A stretch of 8,385 bases of DNA from positions 16,422 through 24,806 of the forward strand of contig JAUNCV010000008.1 in the NCBI GenBank assembly GCA_030526445.1. The letters run 5' to 3'. Numbering within the stretch: position 1 is the first letter of the stretch; each line of letters starts with the position of its first letter. The translations under genes and the position numbers were made by a program. Shown in pieces: positions 1 to 5,682 of the stretch. The notes beneath the pieces were generated by a model. That model was not told the origin of the DNA. It did not search any database and saw nothing but the letters and a program-made list of their open reading frames with translations. Origin of the DNA: Bacteroidales bacterium (GTDB lineage: Bacteria; Bacteroidota; Bacteroidia; Bacteroidales; UBA3663).

Positions 1-564
1 AAAGCCCCAATAGCCATATACGCGACCATCATCATCGACAAACACAGCAGGATCGAAACGCAAGATGCCTGTAGTCATATTGGGATTCGAGGCGTCCCAG
101 TTGCAAACCTCGAAAGGCCCATCTGGGCGACTGCTCTTGGCAATCAGACCAGCACGCAAGTCATGCTGCACGTTGGGATAAAGATAGTAAGTTTTCTCAC
201 CATTGGCATGGGTCACCAAGGTCACATCTGGCGCATAAAGCACATCGCCTACGCTATCGGGATAGAGATATTCGCCCTTAGCATTTTTCTTATTCTCGAA
301 GATAGTGCCATCTAGACGCCAATCCATAAGATTATCGACAGGAGCCGACCACACCACCTGATCGCGGCCGCAATATACGGTCACAAGATTATCGTGCGAA
401 CCATAGACATAGACACGATATTTTCCGGGCTGATCGGGATCTTCAAACACATAGGGTTCGCCATCGGGGATAAACTCCCAGAGAGGCAAAAACGGATTGG
501 CAGCATCGGCAGCACCGAAGCTCAATGAAAGAGTCGCAAAAGCGGCAAACAAGGTTTTCTTCAT
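1..564 (-). CDS. Secreted glycoside hydrolase family 43 protein, N-terminal part (cut by left edge)
   Basis: The reading frame is open from the ATG at 564 to base 1 (188 codons), and the C-terminus lies outside the window. It begins MKKTLFAAFATLSLSFGAADA, a signal peptide with a likely cut after Ala21 (A-D-A), so the enzyme should be exported. GH43 five-bladed propeller features are visible: a PDGEP segment holding Asp34 as the likely catalytic base, YVYGSHD at 52-58, YAPDV at 110-114 with Asp113 as candidate pKa-tuning Asp, and DPAVFVDDDG at 171-180. The general acid Glu would lie in the missing part. Family members usually remove arabinose or xylose from plant glycans; the substrate here cannot be told. 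An ATG two codons upstream (570) is an alternative start; 564 gives the more typical Lys-rich signal start. The family call is firm, the subfamily unknown. Confidence 0.85.
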   Translation of the reverse strand, partial: MKKTLFAAFATLSLSFGAADAANPFLPLWEFIPDGEPYVFEDPDQPGKYRVYVYGSHDNLVTVYCGRDQVVWSAPVDNLMDWRLDGTIFENKKNAKGEYLYPDSVGDVLYAPDVTLVTHANGEKTYYLYPNVQHDLRAGLIAKSSRPDGPFEVCNWDASNPNMTTGILRFDPAVFVDDDGRVYGYWGF

Positions 565-610
565 GACCATATTGAAGCGTTATGTTATGATTGTTAGTGT
601 TTTTTCGGGA

Positions 611-618
611 CAAAGATA
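611..618 (-). promoter_or_regulatory. -7 box for the GH43 gene
   Basis: On the minus strand this reads TATCTTTG, a full match to the Bacteroidetes -7 consensus TAnnTTTG, and places transcription start near 604, giving a leader of about 35-40 nt. No convincing TTTG is found 19-21 bp upstream (around 638-642), so either the -33 element is poor or an activator is needed, which would suit a carbohydrate-regulated gene. Confidence 0.5.
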
Positions 619-636
619 TAGATTTATATTTTAAAT

Positions 637-669
637 TGTGTAATTATCTCGGAAAAACCATTATATTTG
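637..669 (+). promoter_or_regulatory. Promoter of tcdA and the HAD gene
   Basis: TATATTTG at 662-669 matches the -7 consensus TAnnTTTG exactly. TGTG at 637-640, 21 bp upstream, is a 3-of-4 match to the -33 element TTTG. Start of transcription is expected near 675, leaving a leader of roughly 15 nt before the ATG at 691. Confidence 0.55.
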
Positions 670-690
670 CACCTCAAATTGTTATATTTT

Positions 691-1443
691 ATGATTTCTT
701 CGTTCGAAAAAGATATGCTCCGTCGCTCAGAGTTGCTGCTTGGCAGTGCAACCATGGAGCGAATTGCCTCGGCCCGCGTCATCATTTTTGGTGTGGGTGG
801 TGTTGGTTCGTGGTGTGCCGAAAGTTTGGTGCGAAGCGGCATTCGCCACCTCACTATCGTTGACTCAGACAATGTTTGCATCACCAACTGCAATCGCCAG
901 CTTATGGCTACCTCAAAAACCATAGGTCAGGTGAAAGTTGATGTTCTCAAAGAGAGACTGCTGGAACTCAACCCTTCGGCCGAAATCACCGCCATCAAAG
1001 ATGTGTATTGCAAAGAGACAGCACCTTCGTTTGGCATTGAGAATTATGATTTCGTAATCGATGCCATTGACTCTCTGCAAGACAAAGCCGACCTCATCAT
1101 TGAGGCAACCCACGCACCTGGGGTAACACTCTTCAGCAGTATGGGCGCCGCTCTGCGCATCGACCCAACCCAAGTGCGCGCCAAGGAGTTCTGGAAGATT
1201 GAGGGCGATGGTCTGGCTCGTGCACTTCGCACAAAATTCAAGAAGCAGAAACGTTTCCCCAAACATAAGTTCACCTGTGTTTGCAGCGAAGAGGTTCCTA
1301 TGAAAAATCTCGCTGACCAGGAACTGGTTCGCGATGAGTGGAGCGAAAAACGTGCGCAAGTCAATGGCTCACTCTCTCCTGTCACAACCACTTTCGGCAT
1401 GACGCTCGCATCACTCGTGCTGAAAAAATTGATGCAAGAGTAA
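691..1443 (+). CDS. tcdA: tRNA threonylcarbamoyladenosine dehydratase (TcdA, E1-like)
   Basis: A 250-residue ThiF/MoeB/E1-like protein. TcdA uses ATP to cyclise the t6A modification at position 37 of ANN-decoding tRNAs, in the cytoplasm. Visible features are the glycine-rich nucleotide loop GVGGVGSW at 34-41, the acidic pair D58/D60 after the next strand, NRQ at 68-70 and DAIDS at 124-128. Its opening (SELLLG...MERIASARVIIFGVGGVGSWCAES) is as expected for the Bacteroidetes form. The start at 691 is chosen because the frame's earlier TTG at 667 sits inside the -7 box; the ATG at 715 would also keep the fold. The HAD gene follows after 24 bp, so the two are probably co-transcribed. Specificity is inferred from family resemblance to E. 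coli TcdA; other E1-like roles are less likely. Confidence 0.88.
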   Translation: MISSFEKDMLRRSELLLGSATMERIASARVIIFGVGGVGSWCAESLVRSGIRHLTIVDSDNVCITNCNRQLMATSKTIGQVKVDVLKERLLELNPSAEITAIKDVYCKETAPSFGIENYDFVIDAIDSLQDKADLIIEATHAPGVTLFSSMGAALRIDPTQVRAKEFWKIEGDGLARALRTKFKKQKRFPKHKFTCVCSEEVPMKNLADQELVRDEWSEKRAQVNGSLSPVTTTFGMTLASLVLKKLMQE

Positions 1444-1467
1444 TTTTATTCTTAACTTTCGAAAAAA

Positions 1468-2106
1468 ATGATCAAAGCTATACTTTTCGATTTCGATGGC
1501 ACACTGGTCAACTCTGCTCCCGGCATCGTAAAAACCATGGAGCAGACCTACCGCACTTTAGGGATGCCTATCCCCTCAGAGGCGGACATGATTGCAACCA
1601 TTGGATTGCCCCTACGACAGGCTTTGCAGCTGCTTAACAAACTCAGCGATGCCGATGCCGACCTTGCCACCGACACCTATCGCAAACTCTTTCCGCAGTT
1701 CGAAATGCAGTATGTCACCCTCTTTCCACAAGTGGTCAACACACTTGAGCAACTGAAGGAGAAAGGAATAAGACTGGCCATTGTCACCTCGCGCGATACC
1801 TCTTCTCTGCGACTCATCACCCGCCACCGCGACCTCGACGGTTTCTTTGAGACCTGTGTCACCGGCGCCGATGGCATCGCTCCCAAACCTGCCCCAGACA
1901 TGGTGCTGACCTTGCTCGAACGCATGCAACTGAAAGCCGACGAAGTTCTCGTTGTGGGCGATACTACCTTCGACATTGAGATGGGTAATCGTGCCCACTG
2001 CCGCACCATAGCAGTGACCTATGGCAACCATACACCAGAAAAATTAGCCACCGCGCACCCTGCAAGGATGATCGATGGCTTTGAACAACTTCTGGAAGAG
2101 ATATAA
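1468..2106 (+). CDS. HAD-superfamily phosphatase (phosphoglycolate phosphatase/PpaX-like)
   Basis: A 212-residue HAD hydrolase with all four catalytic motifs: DFDGT at 8-12 (Asp8 nucleophile, Asp10 acid/base), T107-S108 in IVTSRD, Lys140 in PKPAPD, and GDTTFD at 164-169 holding the metal-binding acids. The helical insert after motif I (about 15-85) is a class-I cap, as in Gph, PpaX and beta-phosphoglucomutase-like enzymes. It should be a soluble, Mg-dependent phosphatase. The substrate cannot be read from sequence: phosphoglycolate, pyrophosphate and sugar phosphates are all possible, so no symbol is given. It lies 24 bp after tcdA on the same strand and is followed 9 bp later by a strong hairpin, so it is the last gene of this unit. 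Confidence 0.85.
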   Translation: MIKAILFDFDGTLVNSAPGIVKTMEQTYRTLGMPIPSEADMIATIGLPLRQALQLLNKLSDADADLATDTYRKLFPQFEMQYVTLFPQVVNTLEQLKEKGIRLAIVTSRDTSSLRLITRHRDLDGFFETCVTGADGIAPKPAPDMVLTLLERMQLKADEVLVVGDTTFDIEMGNRAHCRTIAVTYGNHTPEKLATAHPARMIDGFEQLLEEI

Positions 2107-2115
2107 GTAACGAGA

Positions 2116-2144
2116 AAAGGGGTCGATAAAGCATCGACCCCTTT
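2116..2144. terminator. Bidirectional intrinsic terminator between convergent units
   Basis: A perfect 12-bp stem, AAAGGGGTCGAT (2116-2127) pairing with 2133-2144, closes a 5-nt loop. It is followed by T-rich sequence on the plus strand (tttatttattt). On the minus strand it is followed by TTTTCTCG. It can therefore end both the tcdA-HAD transcript and the dcuB-xpt-pbuX transcript, whose last stop codon is at 2168. Confidence 0.9.
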
Positions 2145-2167
2145 ATTTATTTCTATAACGCTAAAGG

Positions 2168-3481
2168 TTACTTCTGTTCTACCTCTTCTTTATCCTTTGG
2201 CAAAACAAGATTGAGAATCACTGCCAGAAGGAAGACTACAGCTACACAGTTTTCGGCAAAAACAGTCTGCACTATCTCTGGGAAAATAGAGAACATACCA
2301 GTAGCCTGCGTGAAGCCGAGACCCACGCTAAGCGAGAGTGAAACGATGATCATATTGCGATTGGAGAAGCCGCTCTTGGCCAACATGCCAAAACCTGCAA
2401 ACATGATGGAACCAAACATCATGATGGTGCAACCACCCAATACAGCTTGTGGAATGGTGGTGAGTAACTTGCCCACGACTGGGAACAAACCGCCTAAAAT
2501 CATGATGCACGCGCCCACTGCAATGGTGAAACGATTGACCACCTTAGAGATAGCAGCCAAACCTACATTTTGCGAGAAAGAAGTGATAGGCGTACAGCCG
2601 AAGCAACCTGCCACAACACTCACAAAACCATCGCATGCCACACTGGCGCCCATCTCCTTCTTATGCACACTGCGTCCCAAAGCGCCCGAACACAAGGCCG
2701 AAGTGTCGCCAATAGTCTCGGTGGCCGAAACGAAGAAGACACAAATCATGGCCAGAATTGGGCCAACATGGAACTCGGGTGTAAATGGCAGCAAGGTTGG
2801 CAAAGCAACAACACTCACTTCACTCATTCCCGAATAGTCGATCATGCCCATGCAAAGCGCCACAATATAGCCTACAATGAGACCCATAAGCACGGAGAGA
2901 GCTCGCAAGAAACCCTTGGCAAACACCTGAAAAAGCAAGCATGTGAGCAAGGTGATAGTGCCAACAATCCAGTTATTGAGTGAGCCAAAGTCGGCAGCAC
3001 CCTGTCCGCCAGCAAAACTATTAGCGCCAATAGGGAGCAACGAGAAACCAATGGCAGTCACCACAGTAGCGGCCACAATGTGCGGAATCAGTTTGGTCCA
3101 TTTGTTTGGAAAGAGGCCCAAAAGACCCTCGACAAGACCACCCACAATGACAGCGCCCATCAGCGTACCCATGCCCTGAGTAGCTGCAATGGCAATAGCC
3201 AATGAGAGGAAGGTGAAACTGATGCCCATCACGATAGGCAAACGAGAACCAACGCGCCACACCGGATACAACTGCACCAAAGTGCCAATGCCCGCAATGA
3301 TCATACAGTTCTGAATCAAGGCTGCCGAAATGTCGGAGCCCAAACCCACGGCACCCGCCAAGATAATGATAGGCGTGATGTTCGAAACAAACATGGCCAG
3401 CACATGCTGCAGGCCGAATGGAATGGCCTTGAGCAAAGGCACACGGCCATCCAATTCATAAAGACTACCTTCTTTTTCCAT
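2168..3481 (-). CDS. pbuX: NCS2-family xanthine (possibly urate) permease
   Basis: A 437-residue, very hydrophobic inner-membrane protein of the nucleobase-cation symporter 2 family (about 14 membrane segments expected), importing a purine with protons. Residues known to matter in E. coli XanQ have counterparts here: His26 in GLQHVLAMF, Glu255 in SATETIGDT, Asp284 in ACDGF, and Gln304-Asn305 in the signature FSQNVGL. QNVG-type signatures belong to the xanthine/urate branch rather than the uracil (UraA) branch. The gene starts 21 bp after the stop of xpt, whose product traps xanthine as XMP, which favours xanthine over urate as substrate. The start is the only ATG that keeps the first helix whole. 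It is the last gene of the unit, before the terminator at 2116-2144. The family is certain; the exact substrate is inferred. Confidence 0.85.
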   Translation of the reverse strand: MEKEGSLYELDGRVPLLKAIPFGLQHVLAMFVSNITPIIILAGAVGLGSDISAALIQNCMIIAGIGTLVQLYPVWRVGSRLPIVMGISFTFLSLAIAIAATQGMGTLMGAVIVGGLVEGLLGLFPNKWTKLIPHIVAATVVTAIGFSLLPIGANSFAGGQGAADFGSLNNWIVGTITLLTCLLFQVFAKGFLRALSVLMGLIVGYIVALCMGMIDYSGMSEVSVVALPTLLPFTPEFHVGPILAMICVFFVSATETIGDTSALCSGALGRSVHKKEMGASVACDGFVSVVAGCFGCTPITSFSQNVGLAAISKVVNRFTIAVGACIMILGGLFPVVGKLLTTIPQAVLGGCTIMMFGSIMFAGFGMLAKSGFSNRNMIIVSLSLSVGLGFTQATGMFSIFPEIVQTVFAENCVAVVFLLAVILNLVLPKDKEEVEQK

Positions 3482-3502
3482 CGTTCTCTCTATTTTTAAT
3501 GA

Positions 3503-4120
3503 TTACGAATGCAAGTTGGGATTCACCAAAGTTTGTTCTGGCTGTTTGCGGAAACGAATGGTTTGTGTCTGCCAATCCATCTCCTCAACAATGGCCAAAC
3601 TCTCCAGATGGTAGCCTTCAGCGCGAAGCTCTCCGCCTCCTTTCTGCTGACCTTTCTCGACAGCTATACCGATACCTGCCACCTCGCCGCCAGCCTGATG
3701 CACCAAATCGATGAGCGCATGGCAAGCCTCACCATCGGCCAGAAAATCGTCCACAATGAGCACCTTGTCTGTGTCATGCAGATAAGGCTTCGATATAAAC
3801 ACATTGTTCATCTTCTTGTGGGTGAACGAGTAGGCATGTGCTACATACTTGTCGTCAGTACTATTAGCCGTCTGGCTCTTCTTGGCGAACACTACGGGCA
3901 CATCATAAAGATGCCCCAAAAGGGTAGCTATAGCAATGCCACTTGCCTCAATGGTGAGGATTTTGTTGATGGCAGTGCCACGGAATCGACGCTTGAACTC
4001 ATAAGCCATTTGGCGCATAATGTCAATGTCGATCTGGTGATTGAGGAAACTGTCAACCTTGAGGATATTTCCCTCTTTGATGACACCATCCTGCAAGATC
4101 TTTTCTTCGAGAAAGTTCAT
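3503..4120 (-). CDS. xpt: Xanthine phosphoribosyltransferase
   Basis: A 205-residue cytoplasmic type-I phosphoribosyltransferase that makes XMP from xanthine and PRPP in purine salvage. The N-terminal LKVDSFLNHQID (20-31), TIEASGIA (56-63) and VPVVFAKK (74-81) segments are characteristic of the Bacillus Xpt type. The PRPP-binding loop is VLIVDDFLADGEA (120-132), with the expected Asp-Asp pair. It is slightly longer than the roughly 194-residue Bacillus enzyme because of the C-terminal tail. It begins 10 bp after the dcuB stop and ends 21 bp before pbuX, so all three should share a transcript. The Bacillus xpt-pbuX operon is preceded by a purine riboswitch; the 10-bp gap here leaves no room for one directly upstream, so any purine control must act at the dcuB promoter or elsewhere. 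Confidence 0.93.
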   Translation of the reverse strand: MNFLEEKILQDGVIKEGNILKVDSFLNHQIDIDIMRQMAYEFKRRFRGTAINKILTIEASGIAIATLLGHLYDVPVVFAKKSQTANSTDDKYVAHAYSFTHKKMNNVFISKPYLHDTDKVLIVDDFLADGEACHALIDLVHQAGGEVAGIGIAVEKGQQKGGGELRAEGYHLESLAIVEEMDWQTQTIRFRKQPEQTLVNPNLHS

Positions 4121-4130
4121 GTTATATTAT

Positions 4131-5507
4131 TTAAAAGAATATCATCGTGATGCAGTAACCCACAACTGTCGAGGTTATCACGCTGACCAAACCTGGCATC
4201 ATGAACGAGTGGTTGAGCAGGTATTTGCCAATCACCGTAGTGCCCGAACGGTCAAAGTTGACGGTAGCGATATCCGATGGATAGTTCGGAATGAAGAAGT
4301 AACCGTAAACCGAAGGAAGAACACCCAACAAGACAGCACCAGGAATGCCCAATGAGTAAGCCAATGGCAACATTGCTACCACCACAGCACCCTGTGAGTT
4401 AATAAGTACAGAAACTGCAAAGAAAGCCAAAGCAATGGCCCATGGATAAGCCGAAACAATATCCTTGAGGCCCGCATTCATCTCGTCCATATAGTTAGAG
4501 AAGTAAGTATCGGCCAACCAGGCAATGCCATAAATAGCCACTACAGCCACCATACCACTTTGCCATACAGCACCTGCAACAGCCTTCTTTGGCTGTGCCT
4601 TAGCCAAAAGAATCATAAAGGCAGCAGCAGCAATCATCACAATCTGAATGATGAGATTCATGGCCAATGGCTTCATGATTGGGTTGCCATCGGCATCCAA
4701 TTTACCAGTTGCAAAGCTTGGACGAATATCGCAACCAACAATCTGGCACACTGAGAAGAGAACAATGCAACCAAGAGCTGCAAGGAAGATATACACAGAC
4801 ATCTTTGCCTCTTTGCTTACCTCCTTATCGAGCAAGGTGGCAGTGTTGCCATACATAAACTTATAGGTCTCAGGATCATTGCAACGCTCCTGGAACTTTG
4901 GATCCTTGTCAAGATCAAGACCGCGACGATAACTGCAAGCAGCTGCAGCCATAAGGCCACAAAGACAAGCAGGAATGGTCACTGCAATAACCTGAAGGTT
5001 AGTAACCTCAAAGCCGTTGGCCGAAGAAATAACAACAAACGAAGCCACTGCGGCTGCAATAGGTGAGCAGGTAATACCAACCTGCGAGGCGATACTTGCC
5101 ACTCCGCAAGGGCGCTCCGGACGAATGCCTTTCTTCAACGCAATATCGCAAATAATAGGCATCAAAGTATAAACAACGTGACCAGTACCTACCATAACAG
5201 TGAGGAAGAAGGTACAAAGCGGTGCCAGGAAGGTAATTGAATCAGGATGTTTGCGCAATAATTTTTCTGCCAACTGAATCATCCAGTCCATACCACCAGC
5301 TGCCTGCAACATACCAGCACAAGTCACAGCTGCAATAATGATGTAAATAACATCAGTAGGTGGTGTGCCAGGCTTCATCTGGAAGCCAAATACCAAAATA
5401 GCAAGACCGATACCTGAAATAGCGCCAAGCGCCAAAGAGCCGTAGCGAGAACCTACATAGAGTGCCAGAAGCACAACTAAGAGTTCAATGATCATCAATG
5501 GATCCAT
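4131..5507 (-). CDS. dcuB: Anaerobic C4-dicarboxylate antiporter of the Dcu family
   Basis: A 458-residue inner-membrane carrier closely resembling E. coli DcuB, which exchanges fumarate, malate or aspartate for succinate during anaerobic growth. Conserved blocks include LQAAGGMDWMIQLAEKLLR (67-85), GTGHVVYTLMPII (107-119), RPERP (129-133) followed by SQVGITCSP, YGNTATLLDKE (219-229), and YPSDIATVNFDRSGTT (409-424). About ten or more hydrophobic segments are evident, with a polar loop near 195-235. In fumarate-respiring Bacteroidales it would serve succinate efflux or uptake of aspartate/fumarate. It is the promoter-proximal gene of a unit with xpt and pbuX, an unusual pairing. DcuA is the main alternative name; direction and substrate preference cannot be read from sequence. 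Confidence 0.9.
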   Translation of the reverse strand: MDPLMIIELLVVLLALYVGSRYGSLALGAISGIGLAILVFGFQMKPGTPPTDVIYIIIAAVTCAGMLQAAGGMDWMIQLAEKLLRKHPDSITFLAPLCTFFLTVMVGTGHVVYTLMPIICDIALKKGIRPERPCGVASIASQVGITCSPIAAAVASFVVISSANGFEVTNLQVIAVTIPACLCGLMAAAACSYRRGLDLDKDPKFQERCNDPETYKFMYGNTATLLDKEVSKEAKMSVYIFLAALGCIVLFSVCQIVGCDIRPSFATGKLDADGNPIMKPLAMNLIIQIVMIAAAAFMILLAKAQPKKAVAGAVWQSGMVAVVAIYGIAWLADTYFSNYMDEMNAGLKDIVSAYPWAIALAFFAVSVLINSQGAVVVAMLPLAYSLGIPGAVLLGVLPSVYGYFFIPNYPSDIATVNFDRSGTTVIGKYLLNHSFMMPGLVSVITSTVVGYCITMIFF

Positions 5508-5545
5508 GAGTACAAAAGTTTGGGTATAAAGTTATAAAATTAATA

Positions 5546-5639
5546 AAAGTATGCTAAGTTTTTGGATGCAAATGTAGCAGTTTTTACATTATCTACCAAA
5601 TTTGCACCCAAAAAATATACTTAGCAGGGGACATACTTT
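5546..5639. repeat. Large imperfect inverted repeat over the dcuB promoter
   Basis: The left arm (5546-5577) and the reverse complement of the right arm (5596-5639) share, in order, AAAGTATG, CTAAG, TTTTTGG, and TGCAAAT followed by TnG. The right arm carries extra bases between these blocks (a CCCC-containing insert and a TATA-like insert). The innermost 19 nt of each arm (5559-5577 and 5596-5614) agree at 16 positions. The 18-bp centre separates the -7 and -33 boxes. It could be a site for a dimeric regulator or the trace of an inverted duplication. Confidence 0.6.
5569..5600 (-). promoter_or_regulatory. Promoter of the dcuB-xpt-pbuX unit
   Basis: On the minus strand TTTG (5600-5597) and TACATTTG (5576-5569) are separated by exactly 20 bp, a full match to the Bacteroidetes TTTG-N19-21-TAnnTTTG promoter. 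Start of transcription is expected near 5562, giving an A/T-rich leader of about 55 nt before the dcuB ATG at 5507. Both elements lie within the arms of the inverted repeat at 5546-5639. Confidence 0.75.
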
Positions 5640-5651
5640 GCCATATTCCCC
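5627..5651 (-). terminator. Weak possible terminator after the GH3 gene
   Basis: On the minus strand GGGGA (5651-5647) can pair with TCCCC (5631-5627), with three further A-T pairs beyond a bulge. A run of six T follows, but only about 11 nt after the stem. The stop of the GH3 gene is at 5683, some 30 nt upstream. Since dcuB has its own promoter, some termination here is plausible, but the geometry is poor and partial read-through is likely. Confidence 0.3.
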
Positions 5652-5682
5652 AAAAAATGAGTTCTTTCCGCTTGTTTTTTGT

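Noticed and set aside
667..690. Upstream TTG start adding eight residues to TcdA
   Set aside because: The TTG lies within the -7 box TATATTTG, so it would precede the transcription start; the ATG at 691 fits the family's N-terminus.
2211..2837. Long open frame on the plus strand opposite pbuX (208 codons)
   Set aside because: The minus-strand frame encodes a clear NCS2 permease with all key residues; the opposite frame has no family resemblance and is a coding shadow.
3509..4150. Open plus-strand frame of 213 codons opposite xpt
   Set aside because: It is fully antisense to a firmly identified phosphoribosyltransferase and shows no recognisable motif of its own.
5508..5682. Purine (guanine) riboswitch ahead of the unit containing xpt and pbuX
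   Set aside because: The leader from about 5562 to 5508 is short and A/T-rich, and I cannot find the three-stem purine aptamer with its conserved loops.
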